A stretch of DNA of 64,000 nt, from assembly GCA_902769255.1 (NCBI GenBank), contig CACXOM010000002.1, positions 186,001 through 250,000 on the forward strand. The letters are read 5' to 3'. Of the stretch, positions 54,567-63,526 are shown piece after piece. The stretch's first letter is position 1, and each line of letters starts with the position of its first letter. The DNA is from Oscillospiraceae bacterium (GTDB lineage Bacteria > Bacillota > Clostridia > Oscillospirales > Acutalibacteraceae). The notes below the pieces were generated by a model. That model ran no database searches. It was not told the DNA's origin and worked only from the letters and a program-made list of their open reading frames with translations. The translations under genes and the position numbers were made by a program.

Positions 54567-54791
54567 CTAAAAAAGACAACTCGGGGCGAAAAAATTCCGT
54601 GGTACCACCCGAATTGCACTAATTTGTGCCTCTTTAAAACCTTGTAACGCAGGTAAAACGCTAAAATTCATCATTAAAGTGCAAATAAAACTGGCTTTTC
54701 GTTTAACATTTAAGTGTTTTCACCTACCACACTCTCTCTAAAAAATGCTTGAAAACGAATTAGGTTTCATATCGCATCAATATTTAATACA
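54567..54791 (-). promoter_or_regulatory. T-box leader of alaS, candidate alanine (GCC) specifier
   Basis: The T-box core GGGTGGTACCACGG is visible near 54596-54610. The terminator is formed by CAATTCGGG with CCCGAGTTG and a U-run at 54569-54575. Upstream is the AG-bulge region 'AGAGAGAGTGTGG' and a Stem I whose arms (TTCGTTT/AAACGAA and AGCATTT/AAATGTT) place an internal loop around AAGCCA, making GCC (54693-54695) the likely specifier for tRNA-Ala. Element call firm, specifier inferred from pairing. Confidence 0.92.
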
Positions 54792-54797
54792 ATAGCA

Positions 54798-54826
54798 ATT
54801 ATAAAGAATTTTTTGTGTTTTGTCAA
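54798..54826 (-). promoter_or_regulatory. Promoter of the alaS operon
   Basis: Minus-strand -35 TTGACA (54821-54826), 17-base spacer, -10 TATAAT (54798-54803). Confidence 0.87.
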
Positions 54827-54925
54827 TGCTTTTAAAAGAATTTTTTATAAAAAACTGATTTTTTCTTGAAAAATTATCGGTTTTGTATTATTATTGTATT
54901 GTTAGACTATTCAAGAGGTGTAAAT

Positions 54926-56200
54926 ATGTTATATTCTGAAATGACAAAAGAACAACTTTTAAGTGAAAAGGAACAACTTTTAAAAAAGTACGAAGACTAC
55001 AAATCACTAAACTTAAAACTCGATATGTCACGAGGCAAGCCAAGTAAAGAGCAACTTGATATTTCTAATGAGTTGTTTGGTTTGGTAAATGCCGATAACG
55101 CTTTTACCGAAGACGGTACCGAGTGCAGAAACTACGGCGGTTTGGTTGGTATTCCTGAAATGAAAAAAATATTTGCTGACCTTTTCGGCTGTCCTGTTGA
55201 AGATGTAATTATCGGCGAAAACTCATCGTTACATATGATGTTTGATGTTATCGCTCAGGCAGTATCTCGCGGACTTGACGGTGAAAAACCTTGGCTTATG
55301 CAAGGAAAAGTTAAATTCTTATGCCCATGTCCGGGTTATGACAGACATTTTGCAATAACCGAATATTTCGGAATTGAGAATATACCCGTTCCTATGACCG
55401 AAAACGGTCCTGATATGGATATGGTTGAAGAATTGGTTAAAGACCCGCTTGTTAAGGGTATTTGGTGCGTTCCTAAATATTCAAATCCAGACGGTTATTC
55501 TTATTCTGATGAAACAATAATAAGATTAGCTTCGCTAAAACCTGCCGCAAATGACTTTAGAATTATGTATGATAATGCTTATGCAGTTCATCATTTATAT
55601 GAAGACAGACAAGACGATATTTTGTGCCTTTATCAAGAATGTATTAAAAGAGGCACCGAAAAAATGATTCTTTATTTTATGTCGACATCAAAAATCACTC
55701 ACCCTGGTTCAGGTGTAAGCGCTCTTTGCGCATCTGACCACAACATTGAGTTGATGAAACACAGAATGCAGTATCAAACAATCGGTCCTGATAAAGTAAA
55801 TCAACTTCGTCATGCAAGATTTTTAAAAGACAGCGAAAACATTAAAGAAATAATGAAAAAACACGCTGCAATTATGAGACCTAAATTCCAAGCGGTTATT
55901 GATGAGTTTGAAAATGAGTTAAAACCTTACGGTGTAGGCAGAATTACCTATCCAAACGGTGGTTATTTCATTAGTTTTTATGCTCCTGAAGGTTGTGCAA
56001 AAAGAACTGTTGAACTTTGCAAACAAGTAGGATTGGTTACCACTCCGGCAGGTTCGGCTTACCCTTACGGTAATGACCCGAAAGACTCACACATAAGAAT
56101 AGCGCCAAGCTTTCCGCCGTTAGATGAATTAAAACAAGCAGTAAAAATCTTTTCTGTTTCGGCAAAAATTGCTGCAATTGAAAAACTTTTACAAAAATAA
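54926..56200 (+). CDS. Aminotransferase class I, aspartate-aminotransferase-like (subgroup Ic)
   Basis: A 424-residue PLP enzyme. 'LKLDMSRGKPSKEQLD' at the N-terminus, 'RNYGGLVGIPEMKKIFADLF', 'CPCPGYDRHF' and 'WCVPKYSNPDGY' fit the divergent Ic subgroup of aspartate aminotransferases. The cofactor lysine is expected in 'MSTSKITHPGSG' (about residue 255) and the substrate-carboxylate Arg in 'SHIRIAPSFPP'. Start at 54926 (MLYSEMTKEQ) follows AAGAGG; the longer frame starts in the promoter. Monocistronic; amino-acid specificity uncertain. Confidence 0.88.
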   Translation: MLYSEMTKEQLLSEKEQLLKKYEDYKSLNLKLDMSRGKPSKEQLDISNELFGLVNADNAFTEDGTECRNYGGLVGIPEMKKIFADLFGCPVEDVIIGENSSLHMMFDVIAQAVSRGLDGEKPWLMQGKVKFLCPCPGYDRHFAITEYFGIENIPVPMTENGPDMDMVEELVKDPLVKGIWCVPKYSNPDGYSYSDETIIRLASLKPAANDFRIMYDNAYAVHHLYEDRQDDILCLYQECIKRGTEKMILYFMSTSKITHPGSGVSALCASDHNIELMKHRMQYQTIGPDKVNQLRHARFLKDSENIKEIMKKHAAIMRPKFQAVIDEFENELKPYGVGRITYPNGGYFISFYAPEGCAKRTVELCKQVGLVTTPAGSAYPYGNDPKDSHIRIAPSFPPLDELKQAVKIFSVSAKIAAIEKLLQK

Positions 56201-56212
56201 CTGTTTTTCTAA

Positions 56213-56241
56213 TTGACTTTTAGGTTATTATAATATATAAT
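56213..56241 (+). promoter_or_regulatory. Promoter of secDF
   Basis: -35 TTGACT (56213-56218), 17-base spacer, -10 TATAAT (56236-56241), about 50 bases before secD. Confidence 0.8.
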
Positions 56242-56293
56242 ATAGTTTGTTGTATTAACAAAAAGTACATTAAATTTTGGAGGATTCCTTGAA

Positions 56294-57673
56294 ATGAAAC
56301 GAACAAGCAAATCGGTATTTTTCATTATTGCTATTTTAATACTTGCATTTACCTACCTTTCATTTGCAGGTTTTGCAACTTATTATGGCGATAATAAAAA
56401 TGTCGTAGTAAAAGGTGTTGAAGACATACGCTGGGGTATTGATATTCGTGGCGGTGTTGAAGCAGTTTTCAAAGCTGATGTAAAAAATCCAACTTCTTCA
56501 GATATGAAAAAGGCGGAACAAATCATTAAACTTCGTTTAACAAACCAAAACATTACCGACTACGAAGTAAACATTGATAATAACAGTGACAGAATCATTG
56601 TTAGATTCCCTTGGCAAAATGATGATGAAGATTTTGACCCGACTCAAGCTGTTAAAGAGCTTGGTGCAATGGCGGTGCTTACCTTTAATGAAGGTGGCGA
56701 AAGCTCAAAAGGTGCTCAAATTCTTGAAGGCTCAAAAGATATTAAATCTGCATCGTCTATTGTTGAAGAAGGCGAATATAAAGTACAGTTGAAACTTACA
56801 GGTCACGGCAAAACTGAATTTGCTAAAGCAACCGAAAGATTAAAAGGCTCGCAAATTTCAATTTGGCTTGATGATGATTGTATTTCAGCTCCTACAGTAA
56901 ACGATACCATTACAAACGGTGTTGCATTAATTACAGGTAATTTTGATGCTGATTCGGCTGAAGACCTTGCAAACACAATTAATGCAGGTTCTCTTCCTTT
57001 CGCACTTTCGGCTGATGATTCAAGATTAAGCGTTGTAGAGCCGACACTCGGACAATCTGCTTTAAGCGTTATGCTTTTAGCCGGTATCATTGCATATTGC
57101 ATAATTATTGTTATTATGATTGTGCTTTACAGAGTTCCGGGCTTTGTTGCTGCTCTTTCTATTACATGTCAAATCGCTGGAATATTTGCTTTTATTTCAG
57201 GCTTTTTACCGGTATTCGAAAGTTTCACACTTACAATTCCGGGTATCGCAGGTATCATTCTTTCGATTGGTATGGGTGTTGACGCTAACGTTATTAATGC
57301 TGAACGTGTTAAAGATGAATTTACACAAGGCAAAACAATTGACGGCGCAATCCACACAGGATTTAAAAGAGGTTTCGGTGCTATTATTGACGGTAACGTA
57401 ACTGTGGTAATTGTATCAGTTGTTTTGATGGGTGCTTTCGGACCTACCGATACAGTTTGGTCTTGGTTAATGACATTATTCGGAATTAACTTGTTTGGCT
57501 CATCAATCACAGGTTCAATTTATTCATTTGGTTATACACTTTTAATAGGTGCAATTTTCAACCTTGTAATAGGCGTTGCCCTTTCAAAATTAATGGTTAA
57601 GAGTCTTTCTTCCTTTAAATGTTTAAGAAAGCCTTGGTTATTTGGAGGTAAAAAAGATGCAAAAAACGTATGA
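56294..57673 (+). CDS. secD: Protein translocase subunit SecD
   Basis: A 459-residue membrane protein that uses the proton gradient to assist Sec export. One N-terminal helix, the 'WGIDIRGGVEAVFKADV' motif (about residues 46-62), an extracytoplasmic domain and five C-terminal helices beginning at 'GQSALSVMLLAGIIAYCI' with 'IILSIGMGVDANVINAERVKDE' (the conserved D in GMGVDANVI) follow. The P1 domain is shorter than in E. coli, as usual for Firmicutes. Overlaps secF by 17 bases. Confidence 0.94.
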   Translation: MKRTSKSVFFIIAILILAFTYLSFAGFATYYGDNKNVVVKGVEDIRWGIDIRGGVEAVFKADVKNPTSSDMKKAEQIIKLRLTNQNITDYEVNIDNNSDRIIVRFPWQNDDEDFDPTQAVKELGAMAVLTFNEGGESSKGAQILEGSKDIKSASSIVEEGEYKVQLKLTGHGKTEFAKATERLKGSQISIWLDDDCISAPTVNDTITNGVALITGNFDADSAEDLANTINAGSLPFALSADDSRLSVVEPTLGQSALSVMLLAGIIAYCIIIVIMIVLYRVPGFVAALSITCQIAGIFAFISGFLPVFESFTLTIPGIAGIILSIGMGVDANVINAERVKDEFTQGKTIDGAIHTGFKRGFGAIIDGNVTVVIVSVVLMGAFGPTDTVWSWLMTLFGINLFGSSITGSIYSFGYTLLIGAIFNLVIGVALSKLMVKSLSSFKCLRKPWLFGGKKDAKNV

Positions 57674-58913
57674 TGTTATCGGTAAATTCAAATATTTAAT
57701 TTGGGTGCCAGTTGCAGTAATTGTTGTCGGAATATTCTTTAATATTTTCTCAGGTGCCAATCTTTCAATCGACTTTACCGGTGGTTCTACCCTTTCTTAT
57801 TCTTATGAAGGAAAACTTAACTTTAACGAGTTAGTTAAAGAAACCGAAAAAGCTATTAAAGATGCAGGTAGCCAAACTACATTGGTTTACTCTTATACAG
57901 GCACACTTGAATCTACTAATGTTAAAACAACTTTAGACGGCGTTAAGGTTGACGGAATAACTTTCACAACTGAAAACGGAACAGACAGCGGTAACGCTTA
58001 TGTTTATGTTTACGCCATCGGTAATAAACTTTTGAAAAAAGATGATATTAGCAAAGTTACTAAAGCTTTACAAAGCGGTTTTGCTGATAATAAAATAGTT
58101 TTTAAATCAAAAACAGAAAAACCTTATACAGAAACAAAAGTCGAAGCAATAAGCAGCCAAGACTTAGCTACTGGAGATAAAACTGTAAAAACAAACGTTA
58201 TTGGTAATATTTCTCTTACAACAGCTCAACTTGATAAAATTAAAACAGCAGTTGAAACAAAATTTGCTAATAACAAAATTGAATCTACTGGTTCAACAAC
58301 AGTTAGTGCAAGCTTCGGTTCACTCTTCTTTGGCAAATCGCTTTATGCTGTAATGCTTGCAAGCATTTTTGTAATTATTTATGTAGGTATTAGATTTAAG
58401 AATGTCGGCGGTGTAAAAGCGGCTATTTCAGCATTAATCGCATTAATTCACGATATTACATTTATTTACTTCATTGATGTAATCTTCGGCATTACTATTG
58501 ATACTAACTTTATTGCGGTATTCCTTACCATTCTCGGTTACTCGCTTAACGATACAATCGTAATTTACGACAGAATTCGTGAAAACAAAGAGCTTTACGG
58601 CAATAAAAAATCAATTAGAGAACTTACAAACCTTTCAATTTCTCAATCAATGAAGAGAACAGCAGTTACATCATTAACAACATTTGTTGCTATTATGACA
58701 GTTGTAGTTGTTGCTTCTATTAAAGGACTTGATTCTATTTTGACATTTGCAATTCCAATGTCAATCGGTACAATTTGCGGTACTTTCTCTTCCCTCTTCG
58801 TTGCTGGACCGATTTATGTGTTCTGGTGTGAAAGAAAAGAAAAGAAAGGCGATAAAGATAATCATTACACCAACAAAATCAATCCTAAAAAGGCAAGAAA
58901 AAAAGCTTATTAA
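57657..58913 (+). CDS. secF: Protein translocase subunit SecF (enlarged extracytoplasmic domain)
   Basis: A 418-residue partner of SecD. After the first helix comes 'SIDFTGGSTLSYSYEGK', then an unusually long extracytoplasmic stretch of roughly 150 residues. It ends in the usual helices 'SLYAVMLASIFVIIYVGIRF' and 'LGYSLNDTIVIYDRIREN'. Typical SecF proteins are near 300 residues, so about 100 residues are extra, rich in Thr, Lys and Asp. Start at 57657 has GGAGG; the C-terminus is basic. The frame is intact and the terminator follows directly. Confidence 0.93.
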   Translation: MQKTYDVIGKFKYLIWVPVAVIVVGIFFNIFSGANLSIDFTGGSTLSYSYEGKLNFNELVKETEKAIKDAGSQTTLVYSYTGTLESTNVKTTLDGVKVDGITFTTENGTDSGNAYVYVYAIGNKLLKKDDISKVTKALQSGFADNKIVFKSKTEKPYTETKVEAISSQDLATGDKTVKTNVIGNISLTTAQLDKIKTAVETKFANNKIESTGSTTVSASFGSLFFGKSLYAVMLASIFVIIYVGIRFKNVGGVKAAISALIALIHDITFIYFIDVIFGITIDTNFIAVFLTILGYSLNDTIVIYDRIRENKELYGNKKSIRELTNLSISQSMKRTAVTSLTTFVAIMTVVVVASIKGLDSILTFAIPMSIGTICGTFSSLFVAGPIYVFWCERKEKKGDKDNHYTNKINPKKARKKAY

Positions 58914-58918
58914 AATAA

Positions 58919-58951
58919 TTCACCGCTTGAATTTTCAAGCGGTGTTTTTTT
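58919..58951 (+). terminator. Terminator after secF
   Basis: Stem CACCGCTTGAA/TTCAAGCGGTG (58921-58944), short loop, T-run. Confidence 0.9.
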
Positions 58952-58953
58952 AC

Positions 58954-58982
58954 TTGAAGAAGTAAAGAAAATGTGGTAAAAT
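58954..58982 (+). promoter_or_regulatory. Promoter of polA
   Basis: -35 TTGAAG (58954-58959), 17-base spacer, -10 TAAAAT (58977-58982). Confidence 0.65.
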
Positions 58983-59010
58983 AATCATATATGTTTTTCG
59001 GAGGAATTTG

Positions 59011-61500
59011 ATGAAAGTTTTAGCAATCGACGGCAACTCAATAATAAATCGTGCATATTACGGTATTAGAATTCTCTCTACAAAAGAGGGCATTTTTACC
59101 AATGCAATTTACGGTTTTACAAATATTCTTTTAAAATTAATTGATGAGAACAACCCTGATTTAATTTTGGTTGCTTTTGATTTAAAAGCACCTACTTTCA
59201 GACACAAAATTTATGCTGATTATAAAGCAGGCAGAAAGCCTATGCCTGATGAACTTAGCGTTCAAATACCGATTATGAAAGATTTACTTCGCGCTTTCGG
59301 TTGCGGAGTACTTGAACTTGAAGGCTATGAGGCTGACGATATTTTAGGCACAATCGCAAAAAGAGCGAATGAAAAAGGTGATTCTTGCGTTATTGCTACA
59401 GGCGACAGAGATTCTTTGCAGTTGGTTTCTGAAAATGTAAGTGTTCATTTAGCGGCTACTAAAGCAGGAAAACCAGAAGTTAGAATTTACGACATAGCAA
59501 AGGTAAAAGAAGAATATGGCGTAACGCCTGAACAAATGATTGAAATTAAAGCTTTGCAAGGTGATACCTCCGATAATATTCCCGGTGTTCAAGGTGTAGG
59601 TCCAAAGACTGCTTCAACGCTAATTCAGCAGTTTGGTAATATTGAAAATTTATATGAGAATTTAGAAAATGCCGATTTAAGAGAAAATCTAAAAAACAAA
59701 CTTTCAAACGACAAAGATAACGCATTTTTAAGCAAAACATTAGGAACTATTAATTGTGATGTTCCAATTGAATTGCCTAAAAATCCGCAAAGAGATGAAA
59801 CTCAGCTTCGTAAGTTATTAATCAAACTCGAAATGTTTAAGATTTTAGAAAAATTAAATCTACAATCTAATAACGATTTTGAACTTGAGACCAAGAAAGA
59901 AACAAAAGAAATTTCTTTTGAAAAAATTGATGAAATACCTGAAAACAGCATTGTTTTAGTTGAAAATAACACAGTTTTTGCAAAAAAAGGAGATAAATTT
60001 TATATTTGTGAAAATACTGATTTATCAAATTCAAAAGGAATTATTACTCATAATTGCAAGCAATTGTTTCATCAAATAGGCGGATTTTGCGATATTGCGT
60101 TTGATACTATGCTTGCTGCATACTTAATAAATCCCGATAAAAACAATTACTCGCTTGAAAGATTTGAACTCGAATTTACGACAGATGATTTTAGCGGTGA
60201 TAACTCGGTAATGGCAAAAAAACTTTGCTTAATCGAAAAATTATATAACAAATTCAGCACCGAAATCAAAGAAAACGAGCAGGAAAAACTGCTTTTTGAT
60301 GTTGAAATTCCGCTCTCATATACCCTATTCTTAATGGAAAAAGAGGGTTTTGCAGTTGATGCAAAAGGAATTGAAGAATTTGGCGAAAAATTAGCGCAAA
60401 GAGAAGATTTTTTAAAAAGTTTAATTTATCAGATTATCGGTTATGAATTTAATCTTAATTCACCAAAACAGTTAGGTGAAGCACTTTTTGAAAAATTAGG
60501 TCTTCCCCACTCTAAAAAAACAAAAACCGGTTATTCAACAAACGCCGAAGTGCTTGAAAAATTAAAATATGAGTCCGAAGCAGTTGAATATTTACTTGAA
60601 TATCGTTCTGTTTCTAAACTTCGTTCAACCTATTGCGAAGGACTTTTGAAATGTATTAATAAAAACGATAATCGCATACATTCTACGTTAAATCAGGTTG
60701 AAACACGAACCGGTAGAATAAGCTCCTCTGAGCCGAATTTACAAAACATTCCTGTAAGAACCGAACTTGGCAGGGAGATGAGAAAGTTTTTCAAAGCAAA
60801 AGACGGTTATTTGCTTGTTGATGCCGACTATTCGCAAATTGAACTGCGAGTTTTAGCCTCAATTGCCGATGATAAAAGAATGATTGAAGCGTTTAACAAC
60901 GGCGCTGATATTCACACAATAACCGCCTCGCAAGTGTTTAATGTGCCAATAGAATTTATGACACCTGAAATCCGCTCTCGAGCAAAAGCGGTTAATTTTG
61001 GCATAGTTTACGGAATTGGCGCATTCTCGCTTTCAAAAGATATTCATGTAAGTGTAGCAGAGGCGAAAAAGTATATCGAAAACTACCTTTCAACATATAG
61101 CGGGGTTAATAAATATTTAAACGAATGTGTCGAAAAAGCGAAAGCAAACGGCTATGTTTCAACCCTTTTCGGCAGAAGAAGATATTTACCTGAACTTACC
61201 GCTTCTAACCATAATATTAGGGCTTTTGGCGAGCGAGTTGCAAAAAATATGCCTATTCAAGGCACTGCCGCCGATATTATCAAAATTGCTATGAACAAGG
61301 TAAATTCAAGATTAATAAAAGAAAATCTTGACGCAAAACTTATTATGCAGGTGCATGATGAACTTATTATTGAAGCAAAAGAAGAAATTGCACCGCAAGT
61401 AGCCGAATTATTAAAAGAAGAAATGGAAAATGCAGTAAAAGTGCAAGTTCCAATGATAGTTGATGTAAAATATGCAAAAACTTGGTATGAAACGAAGTGA
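59011..61500 (+). CDS. polA: DNA polymerase I
   Basis: An 829-residue repair and Okazaki-fragment polymerase. The 5'-3' exonuclease domain (about 1-290) has 'LEGYEADDILGTIA' and 'ATGDRDSLQLV'. The polymerase domain (from about 430) has motif A 'LVDADYSQIELRVLASIADD', motif B 'RSRAKAVNFGIVYGIGAF' and motif C 'MQVHDELIIEA'. The central 3'-5' exonuclease region (about 300-430) lacks the DxE metal motif, so proofreading is probably absent, as in other Firmicutes. Start at 59011 has GGAGG; a TTG directly before is the other option. Confidence 0.96.
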   Translation: MKVLAIDGNSIINRAYYGIRILSTKEGIFTNAIYGFTNILLKLIDENNPDLILVAFDLKAPTFRHKIYADYKAGRKPMPDELSVQIPIMKDLLRAFGCGVLELEGYEADDILGTIAKRANEKGDSCVIATGDRDSLQLVSENVSVHLAATKAGKPEVRIYDIAKVKEEYGVTPEQMIEIKALQGDTSDNIPGVQGVGPKTASTLIQQFGNIENLYENLENADLRENLKNKLSNDKDNAFLSKTLGTINCDVPIELPKNPQRDETQLRKLLIKLEMFKILEKLNLQSNNDFELETKKETKEISFEKIDEIPENSIVLVENNTVFAKKGDKFYICENTDLSNSKGIITHNCKQLFHQIGGFCDIAFDTMLAAYLINPDKNNYSLERFELEFTTDDFSGDNSVMAKKLCLIEKLYNKFSTEIKENEQEKLLFDVEIPLSYTLFLMEKEGFAVDAKGIEEFGEKLAQREDFLKSLIYQIIGYEFNLNSPKQLGEALFEKLGLPHSKKTKTGYSTNAEVLEKLKYESEAVEYLLEYRSVSKLRSTYCEGLLKCINKNDNRIHSTLNQVETRTGRISSSEPNLQNIPVRTELGREMRKFFKAKDGYLLVDADYSQIELRVLASIADDKRMIEAFNNGADIHTITASQVFNVPIEFMTPEIRSRAKAVNFGIVYGIGAFSLSKDIHVSVAEAKKYIENYLSTYSGVNKYLNECVEKAKANGYVSTLFGRRRYLPELTASNHNIRAFGERVAKNMPIQGTAADIIKIAMNKVNSRLIKENLDAKLIMQVHDELIIEAKEEIAPQVAELLKEEMENAVKVQVPMIVDVKYAKTWYETK

Positions 61501-61506
61501 TTTTAT

Positions 61507-61920
61507 ATGAAAGTATTATTTGTTTGCACAGGCAACACCTGCCGAAGCCCCATGGCACAAGGTATTGCAAAAAATCTTTTCCCTCAAAATGAATTTTTGA
61601 GCGCAGGAATTTTTGCTAAAGATAATTCACCCGCAAGCGAAAATGCTGTTATTGCAATGAAAAACATGGGGATTGATATTTCAGAACATAAAGCAAGGCA
61701 AATTACAAAACAGCTAATAAATGAGGTTGATTTTATTGTTCCTATGACCGATAATCACCTTTATACCTTATTGCAAGCAGGTGTTGATAAAAACAAAATT
61801 AAATTGTTTTCAACCCCTGTCCCCGACCCTTTCGGTCAATCACTTAAAGCTTACGAGCAAACAGCAAAAATTCTTAAAGAAAATATTCAAAAATTATTTG
61901 GTGAAAAAAGTGATAATTAA
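61507..61920 (+). CDS. Low-molecular-weight protein-tyrosine/arginine phosphatase
   Basis: A 137-residue phosphatase with the loop CTGNTCRSPMA (nucleophile Cys7) at the N-terminus and the general acid in 'VPDPFGQ' (about residue 109). LMW-PTPs of Firmicutes act on tyrosine or arginine phosphates; specificity is not decided (Thr follows the CTGN residues as in YwlE-like phosphoarginine phosphatases). It overlaps rimI by 11 bases. Confidence 0.9.
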   Translation: MKVLFVCTGNTCRSPMAQGIAKNLFPQNEFLSAGIFAKDNSPASENAVIAMKNMGIDISEHKARQITKQLINEVDFIVPMTDNHLYTLLQAGVDKNKIKLFSTPVPDPFGQSLKAYEQTAKILKENIQKLFGEKSDN

Positions 61921-62338
61921 TTTAAACAATGAGCATATAAACGATATTTTTTTGATTGAAAAAGATTGTTTTTTTGAGCCGAAATCGAAAAAAATGATTG
62001 AAAACGAAATTAATAACAAAATTTACACGTTTTTAGGCTATAAAATTAATCAAAAAATTGTCGCTTATTTAAACTATTCTGTTGTTTTAGATGAAGTAAA
62101 CATCGGCAATATCGGTGTTTTAAAAGAATACAGAAATAAAAAAATCGCATCTAAACTTTTAGAAAAATTAATTTGCGACAACGCTTTTTGTGATATTTTT
62201 TTAGAAGTTAGAGAATCTAATCTTCCTGCAATAAACCTTTATAAAAAGTTTAAATTCAAGCAAATTGCCACAAGAAAGAATTATTATAAAAATCCAAGCG
62301 AAAACGCTGTTATTTTTAAAAAGGAAAAGAATATATGA
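61910..62338 (+). CDS. rimI: Ribosomal-protein-alanine N-acetyltransferase (RimI-like GNAT)
   Basis: A 142-residue GNAT protein. Acetyl-CoA-binding motif A is 'IGNIGVLKEYRNKKIASKLL' (about residues 66-85) and motif B 'LEVRESNLPAINLYKKFKFK'. Its place directly before tsaD matches the common rimI-tsaD order. Start taken as GTG at 61910, giving the RimI-like N-terminus MIINLNNEHINDIF; the frame is open further upstream within the phosphatase gene. The stop overlaps the tsaD ATG (ATGA). No tsaB is seen in this window. Confidence 0.85.
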   Translation: MIINLNNEHINDIFLIEKDCFFEPKSKKMIENEINNKIYTFLGYKINQKIVAYLNYSVVLDEVNIGNIGVLKEYRNKKIASKLLEKLICDNAFCDIFLEVRESNLPAINLYKKFKFKQIATRKNYYKNPSENAVIFKKEKNI

Positions 62339-63345
62339 AAATACTTGCTATTGAATCTTCCTGCGACGACACAGCCGTTGCAATTGTAGAAAACAGAAAA
62401 GTTTTATCTTCTCTAATCGCTTCACAAATAGATGAACATATCGTTTATGGCGGTGTTGTACCGGAAATTGCTTCAAGAATGCACATTGAGGCGATTTCCA
62501 ATCTATACAAAGAGGCATTAAAACAGGCAAATCTTACAATTGATGATATTGATGCAATTGCGGTAACTTACGCACCGGGACTTGTCGGCTCATTACTTGT
62601 AGGTGTAAGTTTTGCAAAGGGTTTGAGTTTTGCAACAGGTAAACCTCTTATACCTGTTCATCATTTACGCTCGCATATTGCAGCGAATTATTTAACTCAC
62701 CCTGATTTAAAACCGCCGTTTATGGCGCTTGTAATTTCAGGCGGACATACTCATTTAATTAATGTGAAGGATTATTGCGACTTTGAAATAATCGGCAGAA
62801 CAAGAGATGATGCCGCAGGCGAATGTTTTGACAAAAGTGCAAGAGCCTTGGGGCTTTCATACCCTGGCGGTGTTCATCTTGATAAATTGGCACAAAACGG
62901 CGATAATTCGGCTTATATTTTGCCAAAACCAAAAGTAGATAACAATCCACTTGATTTTAGCTTCTCGGGCTTAAAAACTGCAGTTTTAAACACAATTAAC
63001 AATTCAAAACAAAAAGGTATTGAAATTGATGTGCCGAATATGTGCGCATCGCTTAGAAAAACCGTAACAGACATATTGCTTGAAAAAATAAAAAAAGCGG
63101 TTGAGTTATACCCTACTGAAAGATTTGTTTTAGCAGGCGGCGTTTCAGCAAATTCTGAAATAAGACAAAGAATTGAAGATTTTTGCAAAAATAATAATAT
63201 TTCCTTTTATGCGCCTGAATTAAAGTACTGCGGTGATAATGCTGCAATGGTAGCGGCGCAGGCTTTTTACGAATACGAAAATAAAAATATCGCCAAAAGC
63301 GACTTAAACGCTTATGCTACAATGGACATTGAAACATTAAAATAA
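62335..63345 (+). CDS. tsaD: tRNA N6-threonylcarbamoyladenosine synthase subunit TsaD
   Basis: Transfers threonylcarbamoyl to A37 of ANN-decoding tRNAs with TsaB and TsaE. The 336-residue ASKHA protein has 'ILAIESSCDDTAVAIV', 'YAPGLVGSLLVGVSFAKGL', the metal-binding 'VHHLRSHIAAN' and 'VISGGHTHLI' and the C-terminal 'KYCGDNAAMVA'. Full length. Ends in a weak terminator at 63382. Confidence 0.97.
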   Translation: MKILAIESSCDDTAVAIVENRKVLSSLIASQIDEHIVYGGVVPEIASRMHIEAISNLYKEALKQANLTIDDIDAIAVTYAPGLVGSLLVGVSFAKGLSFATGKPLIPVHHLRSHIAANYLTHPDLKPPFMALVISGGHTHLINVKDYCDFEIIGRTRDDAAGECFDKSARALGLSYPGGVHLDKLAQNGDNSAYILPKPKVDNNPLDFSFSGLKTAVLNTINNSKQKGIEIDVPNMCASLRKTVTDILLEKIKKAVELYPTERFVLAGGVSANSEIRQRIEDFCKNNNISFYAPELKYCGDNAAMVAAQAFYEYENKNIAKSDLNAYATMDIETLK

Positions 63346-63381
63346 CCAAAAATGAATATTAAATTTTGTTATTTTTGAACA

Positions 63382-63415
63382 AAGGGTTAAATTTTATAAA
63401 TTTAACCCTTTTTGC
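63382..63415 (+). terminator. Terminator after tsaD
   Basis: A 10-bp AAGGGTTAAA/TTTAACCCTT stem (63382-63391 with 63401-63410) with a short T-run, abutting the next promoter. Confidence 0.7.
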
Positions 63416-63444
63416 TTGTAAAAGAAAAAAGATTGTAGTATAAT
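63416..63444 (+). promoter_or_regulatory. Promoter of the PEP carboxykinase gene
   Basis: -35 TTGTAA (63416-63421), 17-base spacer, -10 TATAAT (63439-63444). The leader of about 75 bases contains two palindromes: ATGATTATCAT (63452-63462) at the start point and TTGCATTTAATGCAA (63496-63510) just before the ribosome binding site. Confidence 0.72.
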
Positions 63445-63526
63445 TAACACAATGATTATCATGGGGACAAATGGTAATTATATTATGATTAATTTTTGCA
63501 TTTAATGCAATTAGGAGGATAAAATT

